DNA of 64,000 nucleotides from Scenedesmus sp. ARA3 (lineage: Eukaryota; Chlorophyta; Chlorophyceae; Sphaeropleales; Scenedesmaceae): positions 1 through 64,000 of the forward strand of contig RWJK01000523.1 in the NCBI GenBank assembly GCA_004335835.1. Direction: 5' to 3'. Below are positions 1-10,900 of the stretch, piece by piece (the first letter of the stretch is position 1; every line of letters starts with the position of its first letter). The notes beneath the pieces are model-generated. The model saw only the letters and a list, made by a program, of their open reading frames with translations. It searched no databases and was not told where the DNA came from. The position numbers were made by a program, and so were the translations under genes.

Positions 1-1
1 A

Positions 2-115
2 AATGCCGGTCTGTCGGGACTGCACTGTGAAGACAAGCTCCAGCCGCTGGTGCTCCTGCCTGACGCTGGTGCTGCTGCGGCGCCTGCTGCTTGTGTCACT
101 TATCTACACCCCTAA
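2..115 (+). CDS. Possible 3' terminal exon of a truncated upstream gene
   Basis: An open frame enters from the left edge and ends at TAA 113-115. It encodes about 37 residues with an ordinary, non-repetitive start (AGLSGLHCEDKLQPLVLLPD) and a short Ala-rich stretch. No splice acceptor can be seen because the window begins here. No family is recognised. It may be the last exon of a plus-strand gene or a chance open frame. Confidence 0.2.
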   Translation, partial: NAGLSGLHCEDKLQPLVLLPDAGAAAAPAACVTYLHP

Positions 116-664
116 GCGGAGATAGCTGACCTTAAGAAACTGCGGAAAGCGCATTAACTCAAGCCCAGCGTGCCAAAAGGGCTGAAAGAGCACGCGACGG
201 CCGCAGGTAGCCGTGCGTTCAGCTGCCTCTGGCCGACCTAAAGCAGGTCCTTAGTTTGTTCTCAGATATACGTAAGAACGATCTGGAGATATTCGGAGGT
301 ATTAATGGATCGATTTCAGAGAAGTGATGAAAAATAGGACGTGTGCAACACTCCAAACGCTACCGAAGTAGCGAGTCGAGTTGCAGTTCGCATGAACAGC
401 AACGAAACGTGCAGGGCTAGACGCCTGCGCATGCTAAGTGGCCTTCGGCAGCAGTGAGGTAATGACGTGTTATGACTGTCACCTCACCCACTGCTTGCCT
501 TTGACCAGGCAAGCAGGGATACAGCTACGCTGCATTAACCGCAATGAACAAGTCCATTGCACATTAATTACTTCTCCCGCTGCTGATGGTGGTGGTGGCG
601 GTGCTGCTGCCACTGCTGCTGTGGGTTTTCCAGCCCATTCTGGGTCCATCCTACTTCCTCCAAG
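116..664. other. Intergenic stretch, nothing recognised
   Basis: No convincing exon, RNA gene or repeat is seen. It lies between the possible exon at the left edge and the stop codon of the minus-strand candidate lumen gene, so it probably holds two convergent 3' ends. Confidence 0.4.
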
Positions 665-1266
665 CTAACAGAAAGCCGCTGCAGCAACATGCCAGCCCAT
701 CCGCTGCTGCAGTAGCAATATAAGCTTCAGCTGCTTGCTGTCATTGCTGCTGCGCACCATGGGCACAAGTGTTTTGGTTGCAAAGGTTTGCACAGCAGCC
801 ATATCAATGGTGGTGAAGCCATTGGCCAGCAATGGCTTGAGTGCATCAGGCTGCGCTGCTTTGAGGAATGGCAGGCTCTGCAGCGGCAAGAGCATGGCAA
901 GCATGATGACAAAAGTTTGCAGTAAAGCATGATTACAAGCGCTGAAGGCGATAACACGGTCATGAGATGCAGTGGCATGTATCTTATGATTGTCAGCTGG
1001 CGCAGCATGCCGAACTACCAATGGCTTAAATCTGTAGGCGCAGGTGCAAAGTGACGCGCAGCTGCTGCAGCACCTCTGCAGCTGATATGTGCTGTCCGCC
1101 ATACCTTGAACTGGCTGTTGGCGGGGCAAGCATCTATCGATGTTTGGGCCAATGCAACATACGGTAGACTCATTGCTACCAGCAATGATAGCATCTCCCT
1201 CCTCTGCATCATTGCTGCTGCTGACAGCTGACAGCAGAGCCGCTGCGCAGAGCGCCGTCCGGAACA
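665..1266 (-). CDS. Small candidate thylakoid-lumen or secreted protein (two visible exons, 5' end uncertain)
   Basis: Exons 1105-1266 and 665-877 (minus) join in phase 0 across a 227-bp intron (donor AAG|GTATGG, acceptor GCTGCAG|AGC) and end at TAG 665-667. The first in-frame ATG is at 1212 (MMQRREM...). The frame stays open upstream to an acceptor at 1267, adding an Arg/Ser/Ala-rich, acid-free stretch like a plastid transit peptide. A twin arginine then precedes a hydrophobic core ending ALAQ, as in Tat-type thylakoid-lumen signals. The mature part is about 85 residues with no family I recognise. Transit peptide plus lumen signal is inference; from ATG 1212 alone it could be an ordinary secretory signal. 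The exon carrying the true start, if upstream, was not found. Confidence 0.45.
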
Positions 1267-2655
1267 CTGAGAGAAGAAAAATACAGTGAAAGAAATGTAA
1301 AACTACAGTGAATGCAGACGGAGCTCGTCGGAGTCCGGCGAAGTCAATCGAGCACAGTACTGTAGTGCCCACACCACCGACAACTCGATACACATACGTA
1401 TGCCGTGTTTGCTTTCAATACAGGCTAATTTACTTTAAATTACATTTCAAAAACGTGGCCCGTGTCAGTTCAGCAGAGATACTTGTCAAGAACCCTAGCA
1501 TCCACTGGACAAATCTGCAGAGAAGTAGCTCGGTGCCTCAAGAGGCCAGCGACTGCAGCGTTGTTGCGTGGCGATCAGTACTACTGAGGGCGTTTGTTGA
1601 AAGCATATGTTGAGCCTGAGGTGTAGGTCAAGCTGACGCACCACACCCACGTGCTCTCACCCCCCCCCACCTGGCGGTACATGGCATGTACACAGTATCT
1701 GCTGGTACATGCCCTGCTGCAGTTGCAGCTCGCAGCAGCAAGGCAGCATAACGCTGCCGATAGACGAGGACCATGAATTGGCGAACCTTGAGAAAACCTG
1801 TGTTCGCCACATCACTTGTGACTGGGAGTAGCGGCGCCGCCGCGGAGTGGCGATCACTAGAGTGTGTGCCTGCTCAGCACCTGTTGGAACGTGCAGCACA
1901 ACATGCCGAGTGTGGGGCACTGGTTTCCTTGCATCGCAAATTACACTAGCAGGAATCATCACTGCACCGAAGTCTGTGCCAGACAATTAGTAGCGCACAA
2001 CTTGTGCCCCTTGAAGGGGCCCATGCCAAACTGCTGTGCCTGGCAGGCACACAGCCGATATCCCATTCAGCGGCTGCACGACACACTCACGCAATGATCC
2101 CAGCATACCAAGCTTGTATGCTCAAGTGTACGTACTGCCTTTGGCAAGTTGCTGATGTAGCTTCAGACAGCGCAGCACAAACACACAATCAAGTGTTGCT
2201 GCCCGGCCAGCTTGCTAGCAGCCTTGAGAAGCACGCATTGAAGCTGGGACATGCTTGCAGGTGAGCGCATTGCTGCTCAAACCTGGAAGGCTGATGCAGA
2301 CGCACTAGCATGCCTGCCAGAGTGTCACCCTCACCTTCACACACACAACAAACAAGCCACAACAGCCAGACAGCACTTGTACAGTACTTGGAACGTGCTG
2401 ATCAACTGTGCTCTCAACGTCATATTCCAGTCCACCCACACCCCCTCCTTCTGTGCAGTGTCCACCCTCCCACACTCCCTACACCCCAGCACACACCTAT
2501 GCACTTGGCTGATGTGCAGCCAAGTGAAACACACTCACTGCATGTACAACACTGGCCTGTTAGGCCAGCAACAACACATCGTCTTTTGCACAGCCCATGA
2601 TGCCCATGGCAACTTCCCTCTCAGCTCACATGTTGGGTCCGCCTGGCCAGCTGCC
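1267..2655. other. Intergenic region, no gene recognised
   Basis: The open frames here are short, have no domain signature and lack coherent splice phases. The right end should hold the 3' UTR of the minus-strand TBC gene. The left end may hold an undetected 5' exon of the candidate lumen protein. Confidence 0.4.
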
Positions 2656-5600
2656 TTACAGCTTGTACAGCATCGTCAGCGGCGAGGCGTTGCCATTGCG
2701 CGCCATCAGCATGCACATGGCCACCACGTAAATGCTGCCCAGCACGCCTGTCACTGATGCCAGCACCAGCTTCTTGCGCTGCGCAGGCGTGCCTGCAACA
2801 CATGCAACGCATGATAATCCAGTGGGGCGCAGGTGTGAAAGCAGCAGCAGCAGCAGCAGCAGCGATACCGGCATGACACCGTGTAGATCACACGCACCAC
2901 ACCGCCAGCCTCTTCATACAGGTAGTAAGTAATGCACACTGCCAGTTGTAAGCAGCGCACTGCACTATGCTCATAACACACCACATCGCGCAAAGCAGAC
3001 CACACTGTCCCCTAACCACACTCGCGTTGGTGCATACACACAGATTCAGCAGACCCACCTGGCAGGGGCAGCCGCAGCATCTGCTGCACCAGCAGCTGCA
3101 GCCGCTGCTGGCTCCACAGCCCAGGCCCTGAGGTGCGGGGTTCAGGGTACTGCCATACGCCACCCTGCAGCCTCACGCGCGGCGCCACGCACTGCTGCAG
3201 CAGCAGGCTGTGGGACGCAATGAGCTGCTGTGGTGGCGCGCGCTTGAATAGCTCAATGGCCTGCATAGTGAGGCAATAGCCAAATGCGTGAGTCAGAAAC
3301 TTGAGCTCATGCGTACATGGTATGTGATGATGCTGTTTCAACCAACCATGATATACAGGCAGCAGCCGTATACAAAAACATGCAGCACACCCTGCACTGT
3401 ACTGCACACAGCGAGCTGGCAGCAGCAAGAGCATTGCCCAGCCAGCACGCATATAAGCCGCACCTGCACTGCGAGCTGGTCTGCTGTTGCCCGCTTTGTG
3501 ATCGCCAGGTTGACGAGCTTGCTGTGCAGCATGGGCATCTCCTCTGCTGCCAGCAGCTGACTGCGCTGGCTGTGCATCGCGACAGCTCCCACATACAGCG
3601 GCATCAGCGGGTGCGTTGCAAGGAACAGGTCGAACAGGCGGCATACCTGCACCAACACGGCAGCAGCGCGGGAGCACACACGCACAGGTAAGGTGGGACA
3701 CCTCATACAACTTGATGCTGACCGACTGCTGGCTAGTGCAATGCAGCAGCAAATTGCAGTTTCGGCCACCTTGCAATAACTACAACTGGCGCTCCCACGA
3801 CACTCTCTCCTCACTGCACCACACCCGCATGCTAACACCCTCATCACCCCCTAAACCTCAACCCCAGCCTCACCTCCCCAAACTGCGACAGGTCATGGCT
3901 GAACCACGTGATGTACCAGCTCAGCGCATAGAACGGCGGCAGCCCCTGCCGCTCCAGGAAGTTCGCCAGCTCACTATCCGCCTCCCTAACAATCAGCTGC
4001 ATCAGCCCCAGCAGCTCTATCACAGGGTCCAGTGAGGGCCTCGTGGCATCCCGCAGGTGGCCTGTGGCTAGCCGGCACAGCAAGTCAAAGGCAGGCAGCT
4101 CGCCAGCCACCAGCAGCAGCACTGCCGCTACGTCGTGCAGGCCTTGGTAGTAGTGCACGGCGCCTGCTGGGCAGGGACAGGGAAGCATTGCAGGCCGGCA
4201 GCAGTGCAGCACAGCAGTGTAGCATGAGCAGGAGGTTGTGCCTGTTAGGCTGTATAGTACCGCCAGCTGCAGTTGCTCAAAGCACAGCGCGTGCTTACTC
4301 GTGTGTGTAGCCTTCTCATGTTTGCCACTCCTGCAGCTGTGGCTACTGCAGCTGCACCTGCTGCGTGCGATGCTGCTGCACCCCTGGCTTGCTGCCTGCC
4401 TGGCACAGCCAGAGCTGCTGCGCGTTGTGTACAGTGAACAGTATGCTTGCGATTGGTCCCTTTGCAGCGAGTGGAGCTTCTTATGCAGTAGCTCCGCCAT
4501 GTCGCAGCTGCAGCTGCTGCATGCGCTGCTGATGCTGCACTGCCAGCTGCACCGCCGGCTTGCTGCCTGCCTGGCGCTGCTGCATCTAATGCCTGCTGGC
4601 TCACCTTCATGCTTGACCACCACTGCATTCAGCAGCCGAGCCAGCTCCTCCCTCCGAGCCTCGCGCTCCTCGCTGCTGAGGAAGGACGCAAAGGAGTGCA
4701 GCGAGCGCTCCACGTCAACCTTGACCTGCAGCAGCGGTGAGGATCAAAACGCAGCAGCGCTAAGCAACTGGCTGCAGCCAAAAACCACCAGCAGGCAGGC
4801 AGCAGCATATAGCGCACGCGCAGCGAGCGCTCCACATCAACCATGACCTGCATCAGTGGTGAGGATCAAAACGCAGCAGCAGGAAGCAACTGGCAGCCAA
4901 AAAACCACCAGCAGGCAGGCAGCAGCATATAGCACACGGGCAGCGAGCGCTCCACGTCAACCATGACCTGCAGCAGCAGGACACACGTTGCAGCAACACA
5001 CAGCTTCAGACAGGGCAACCACAAATGAGACGCACCGTGTGTACTGAACGCTCCAGCTGCTTCACATGTGCCGGAACGTGAGCATGCAGGGGCAGAGGTG
5101 GCGGCAGCGAGACTGCAACATACAGGACGCCCACGCACACCACAGACTGTTGGTATCGGATGCTGCTGCTCAACAGCGCTCCAGCCACTGCAGACTGTTG
5201 GTAACAGATGCAACTGCTTCACAGTGCTTGTAGCCTGCTTGCAGAACCCCAAACTGCATCAGGTCTAGGCACAGAGAGCATGACTGCGGCGGCGTTCCTG
5301 CAAGTTGCAGCTGCCATGTGCCCACCGTGTTGCTGTCCTTGTGTGTGCCAGCTGCCCACTCCAAGTACTGCTCCAAGGCTTCAGACTGTCCTGCAGCACT
5401 GGCCCCGCCGCTGCTGCTGCTGTTACTGCCGTCAGCAACAGGGCTGTTGATTGACAGGCGCCTGTTGAGACCGTCGCTGCTGATGCGGTGGCTGTGTGCT
5501 GCAGCAGGTGGCACGGGGCTTGCTCCTCCAGCTGCTGCTGCTGCTGCTGCAGGAAGGGCGGGGAAGCCCTCCTGTCCTGCAAGCAAGCGAGGCCATAGCT

Positions 5601-6069
5601 TGGCCCGTAGCTCTGTGTTGACCAGGCCCCTTACAGCTGCTAGCTTGCGCAGCTGTGCAATGTCCTGCAAGTAAACCAGACACAGCAGCGGCAGTGTGGG
5701 TACCGGCTATTATACATGGGGAGCACTTTGCGTTGCTGCACTTTCAACAGGAGGCCAGGGAGTGTGATGGATCACCGAAGTGCGTAACAGAAGAGCAGCG
5801 CTGCAACAGATGCAGGTTGCGTGCACAAGCGATGCAATGCAGGAGTGTTGTGCCATGAGGCGTGCCACCCGCAGCAAGTTCATGCATCTGCCAGAGGGAG
5901 CTGTTGTGCCTGGAAATGCTTGCTTGCTGTATTATACGCTGCATTATTCTGTTTGACTCACGTTGCCATCGGCAAGCGCCTGGTTGATGAGGCGGGTGGT
6001 GTCTTGACTGTGCGCCTTTGCTGCTGCAGTTGCTGTCTGAACCTTCTGCCTTCGTTTCTTGGGAGGCAT
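2656..6069 (-). CDS. TBC1D20: TBC1D20/Gyp8-type Rab GTPase-activating protein, tail-anchored, complete
   Basis: Seven exons (minus): 5962-6069, 5326-5664, 4605-4725, 3874-4163, 3464-3646, 3059-3260, 2656-2792. All phases agree and give 459 residues. ATG 6069 opens a basic leader (MPPKKRRQK). The TBC domain runs from about residue 37 to 350. Both catalytic fingers are visible: VxxDxxR (V150, D153, R156) for the arginine finger and YYQ (Y194-Q196) for the glutamine finger. Text typical of TBC1D20 follows (FALSW.ITWF-like, then LFDLFLATHPLMPLYVGA). One hydrophobic helix near the C-terminus followed by a short tail suggests an ER tail anchor, as in animal TBC1D20, which acts on Rab1/Rab18. A low-complexity insert lies at residues 65-125. 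The exon 3 acceptor region is tandemly copied in the preceding intron, so exon 3 could start elsewhere in minor isoforms. Confidence 0.93.
4699..4980 (-). repeat. About 120-bp tandem duplication of the TBC1D20 exon 3 splice acceptor (about 2.3 copies)
   Basis: The block with the intron end plus the first codons of exon 3 (encoding VDVERSL) occurs at 4701-4733, 4823-4856 and 4943-4976, spaced about 120 bp. Only the 4701 copy runs on into the conserved exon; the two others run into intron sequence with the same 'ccaccagcaggcaggcagcagcatata' type flank. They are decoy acceptors. Confidence 0.9.
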
Positions 6070-7962
6070 CCCATCCCTAGCTGCCCATTACTTGTGAAGG
6101 CCTTTGAGCTACGCCGGAGTCGCTTGGACGCCTGTAAGCCAGGCGAATGTGACGAACTGGCTCTGCCTGCTGTCTTGTCTTGTGCTCTGTCCTGGGACCA
6201 CAACCACCAGTGGCGGGATCGGCTGAGGCTAAGGCAATTGAAAGAGGGACCACGCCCAACGAATTAGTTTGTGCCTACGCAGAGGTTCGTCAGGGCAAAG
6301 TTAAGCTTCACAGGGAATGGCAACTATTACTTCTGGCTACGTGCTTTTGGTGACACAGAGACGTCTGCAAACCTATGGGTGTCGTATGTCGGGACAATGA
6401 GTGTAGTGTCAGCAATGCTCAGCCATGCCTGGCATCGTCATTCAGCTCCAGGGTAACCACGCACAGCGACGCTGAGCGTGTCATGTGATCGAAAGTAAGA
6501 AAGTTGGTATCAACTAGGTGTAAAAGCTTCTGAAAGTTGCATCACGAGGCACGTTTGCTTGGGACCGTAGTCCCGCTGACCGGATTCAAAAACTTTGGAT
6601 GACAGACAGCAGCAACCTACTCGTTTGAGCGGCTAGTGCCAGTGTCCGTGCGCATTCAATTGTCAATGTATTGAACAGGTGATTGGCTATCGGGGGAGAT
6701 CGCGTTGAACTCACACTGGAGCAATGTTGGGGTTGAGGCAGCCTGCCCCGCATCATTGCAGTGCCGACCCAACCTGCTGCAAATGGCTAGGACCACTGGT
6801 GGAGCAGATCACAGCGCGTCAGGCATATAAAGTTTAAAGCAAAGCATGGAGATTGTGTAGTGTACTTGGACGGATTACACGCCTGCTGCAGGTCACACGG
6901 CGGCGGTGACAGCCGTGCACTCGTCACCGTGCCGGTTGGGCTGCCAGTATGCACCACATGATTGCACAGGCGCTGCACGCTGACACATGACCCTGCTGTT
7001 GATGCCGCAATACCATATCATTGAGACATTGGTATGACAGAGCCGCGTGTCAGCGGCTTGCATGATGCTGTACTGCAGCCTGGGCTCACACAGCACACAT
7101 CCTACAGTGCGCAGCACCTTTCAAACCCGCCACTCAACAACCAGACGAATAGATAAATATCGCAAAGTATGAGTGCTGCCCACGAATGAGCATCAGAAAC
7201 GACAGTCAAAGCCATCAGCGGCTAGCGTGGCTGCAAACTGCAGACGCAGCACGACCAGCAACCAGAGTTTGGCCCCACACATCGCAGCACACACAACATG
7301 GTTAGCGTCTGCAGCTGCGGTCGAAGGCGGGTCAGACTTAATTGCTATAACCATGCCCTATCCCCCGTCTCCCTGCTATAAACGTAAACTCCCTGCCCTA
7401 AACGCCCACAATACTGAGTGCAGCATGCTAGACAGTGATATATGCATGAAGCAGCAAATCAAGTATCCACTGTCAATTCTCTTCCGCAAACTGGCGCCAA
7501 CATCAACGTCAGAATGGCCGCCTGCAAAAGCAGTGCAACTGCATGCGGCCATCTGTATCAAGGCCATTGCCTCAAACAAACATCTGCAGCAGAACACTCA
7601 TGCTGCTGCTCACTGGCAACCAAGACGCACCTAACCATCACACCTAGCAGACCAGCATCGCTAGGGTTTCATCATCCGCGTAGGTGACGCACAACAGCCG
7701 TTCTGCAGGGGTCTGGATCTGGCCAGTCAAGCACATCAAGCAGCTAGGGTTCAGAGCCGGCTGAACCACCACTTGCCGTGCTGCTGGCACCATCACCAAC
7801 TGAACCCCATACATGCACCCAGCACCGCAGTGCCTGCAGCTGCATCACCTCAGCTGCTTCTGCTCTGCAGCGCTGCATTTGCCTTCACTGCTTCAGCACT
7901 ACAACACCCGTTGCAGGGCTTGCAGCGCAGCTGTGATGCGGCACTTGTGAGCTTGCGCATGC
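6070..7962. other. Intergenic region, no gene recognised
   Basis: It lies upstream of the TBC1D20 start and downstream of the matrix-protein stop, both on the minus strand. It must hold the TBC1D20 promoter and the 3' UTR of the matrix gene. Open frames on both strands (for example 7173-7634 +) have no recognisable domain or splice context. No tRNA-like fold or long tandem repeat was noticed. Confidence 0.4.
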
Positions 7963-10900
7963 CTAGCACTGCTTCACACCTGCCTGGCCTGTGCTGAATT
8001 TCTCAAGCAGAGCCACTGCATTAGACACACCCTGCAGCTCTGTTGCAAGCACCGGCGGTACTGTAGTTGACACGCTAACCGCAGCACCCGCCAGCGATAG
8101 TGCATTCCGCACATCAGATGGCAGCGTGACGCCTGCAAGCTCATTCAGCTGTGCCGCTGCCACTGCCTGCGCAGCCTTGAACCACTGGTCAGTAGACTTC
8201 ACTCCACTGCTGGTTCCCTTACCCATGACAGCCTTGTAAGTACGCACCACGCGGGATTGCGGCGCAGGGAAGAATGCAGTGTGTGGCCCAGTCGGCAACT
8301 TCAGCACAACTGCGCAGCGGCCTGCGAGGTTGCCGCTCAGCATGCAATTCTTCCAGAAGGCAACTGAGCTGACACAGTGAGTAGCGCTGCCGCCCTTGCC
8401 TGCTGCCAGGCTCGCCTTGTTTCCTGCCGGCTTCTGCGGCTGCTGCTGCTTGCTGAGCTTAGAGGGAGCACCAATGCGCATGTTGGATGCGTTGGCGGTG
8501 ACCTCGGCTGCAACGCCTTCGGAGACGACTGGGTCAGTGTCTGCAATGGGTGTGTAGACTTCGCAGCCGCTGACTTCGATGTTGAGGGTGGCATCTGCGC
8601 GGGCTGAGGTGGTGGGGGCTCCGGTTGTCAGGGATGCGATATTGGTGGCCTGGAGAGCACAGGGGCAGCAGCATGTGACCGCATGGTGTGAGTAAGGCTT
8701 GCTTTGGAGTATGAAGTGGCAGGTAGTAACGAATGGATAGCGGTACAACGAGCAATGCACCAGCAGATAACACCACCACATGCATTTGTTGGGGCAAGGC
8801 AGCAGGTGCTTGAACTTGCTGTCTCAACAAGCAGCAACAGCCCCCCTTGTTAATCACACACCAGCCATGAGCTCACCTTCTGCTTGCCGCAGCTGCCAAA
8901 GGGCCCGAATGCAGCAGTGTACACAAACTGCTTGGATCCACAAAGCTTGCCATAGGGCCGCACCCCGCTGGTCACATTGCCAGACACCAGGCCGGCTCCA
9001 GAGTTGAACTCATCCACCACGATTGCACACTCGGACTCTGCCAGGGTGTCAATTGACTTGGGGGCTGGGAAGTTGAATGGAATGCTGGTCACTGTCTTGT
9101 CTTTTGCGAGCGCTTGGGCCACAATCACACCCGGACCCACGCAGGGGAGATCGGTCTGCACCTGACAAGTCAGCGGGGCGCCGCCTGCAGGGATGGTGTT
9201 TGCGGCGCACTTAAAGGTGCCTGTCTTCTGGCGCTGCTGACCATCACAGATTGAGGTGACTGTGAAAGAGAAGCTGCTGAGGGTCACTGCACTGGTGCCT
9301 GCCAGATTGTCAAACTGCAGGGTTGTTGACAGCTTGGGGTTGACCAGGATCTCTGTGCGGGTGTAGTCAATGGTGTAAGTGGCTTTGGCGATCTGATCTG
9401 GTCCGACGATTGCACTGGCCGGTGAGATCTTCTTCTGCACATCCCAGCTGTAGCTCTTTTTGGCCCACACAGCGTAAGACTTTGCCTTGGCGGCTACAGC
9501 AGCGCCGCAGCCCATGATTGAGAGGTTGATGGTGGAGCTTGCGTTGCCTGCCTGCTGCGTGTCTGCTGCTACCCAGCTGGCCTTGTTTGTGGCCTCCTTA
9601 GTGAAGCAGTCCTTGAAGGGGCCGTACCTGCAGGGCAGTACAGTGCGGTACAGTGCAGTACAGTGAGACACAGGTGCATTGCAGGACCAGGCAGGCATTA
9701 GTCAGGAAGATGTGTACATAAAGGCAGCAGTACAATAGTGATACTGGCCACAAGAGGCATTACTATGGTCTGATGCAATGCAGGGAGTTGCTGTGCAGTG
9801 CTCTGCTGGTGGTAGCGTAGTGGGTGCAGCAGGCAGCCCTCTGTACAGGGTGTCGTTGCGCGTATGCATGCAAACATCACCACCCCCCTGCAGCGCATGC
9901 CTTGGATAACGAAACTGCCAGTCCACCCAGCTAGCATGCAACTGCCCAATGAGACACACACCTGACAGTGTAGGTGAAGGTGGTGGTGCCGCAGATCTTG
10001 CCGCTTGGGAAGGTGCCGGCGACCAGCATGCCGGTTACGTAGTCGTCACCGGTGACAAACACGTCACTGACCTCCACACACTCCTGCTGCAGGCCCTTCA
10101 GATCTGCTGCTGCTGGCACTGCTGCTACCACTGGGGCCAGTGGCAGGCGGGGCGGAGCACTGGGATTGCCTGCTGCTGCTGCTGCAACTGTGGTAGTAGC
10201 TGCTGCAGGTGCGGGTGTGTCCGCTGGAGCGGGTGTGTCATCCTCGCTGTTGTTGTCACTGCCTTTAGGTGTGAAAGAGATGTCGATCTGCTCGTCTGAG
10301 TTGCGTCCCTTCTTGCTGTCGTCTGCAAGGTTCTTCGCAACATCGGACATGAACTTTGAAAGGTTGAAGCCGCCACCCGATGACCTGTTACTGGGCTTGC
10401 TGTCATTGCCGGCCATAGATCCAATGATGCTTGAGATGTTTGGCAGCTCTGGCAGGTTGGGAATAGGGAGGGGTGGCAGGTTGTTGATGGTCAGGCTTGT
10501 AGTGGTGCTTGTGCCAGCAGGGGGAGGCTTCAGCAGGTTGCTGAGGACATTTGCCAGGGTGTTGTTGCCCCTGGATTCACCGGATGTAGCCGCCTGCAGC
10601 TTGCGGCCAGCATTGGCAGTGCCAGCAGCAGCGCCCACAATGATGGAGGCAGATGTGAATGAGGTTGTGGCTCCAGTTGGCACGCCGTTGCGGTTGTTCA
10701 CGTAGATCGCTGACGCCGCAACTGACGCGCCCACAGGGTTGAAGGCTGGGGTGGCGATGTAACGGCAGGTCAAGGTCTGACCAGCCGCCACAGTCAGCAT
10801 CGGGCAGGAGGCAGTAGTGGTGTATGGCAAGCCACCGAAGGGGTTGGTCATTGACACCTGGACCTCCTTGAGCTGCGCATTCAGCGGTGAGCTGTTAGTG

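Noticed and set aside
665..1393. One 242-residue minus-strand ORF
   Set aside because: The open frame starts without a proper ATG and mixes two frames of the real exons. The intron boundaries at 1104 and 878 and the signal peptide in another frame fit better as two spliced exons.
10052..10705. 217-residue plus-strand ORF
   Set aside because: It is antisense to exon 7 of the matrix protein and low in complexity; shadow of a real exon.
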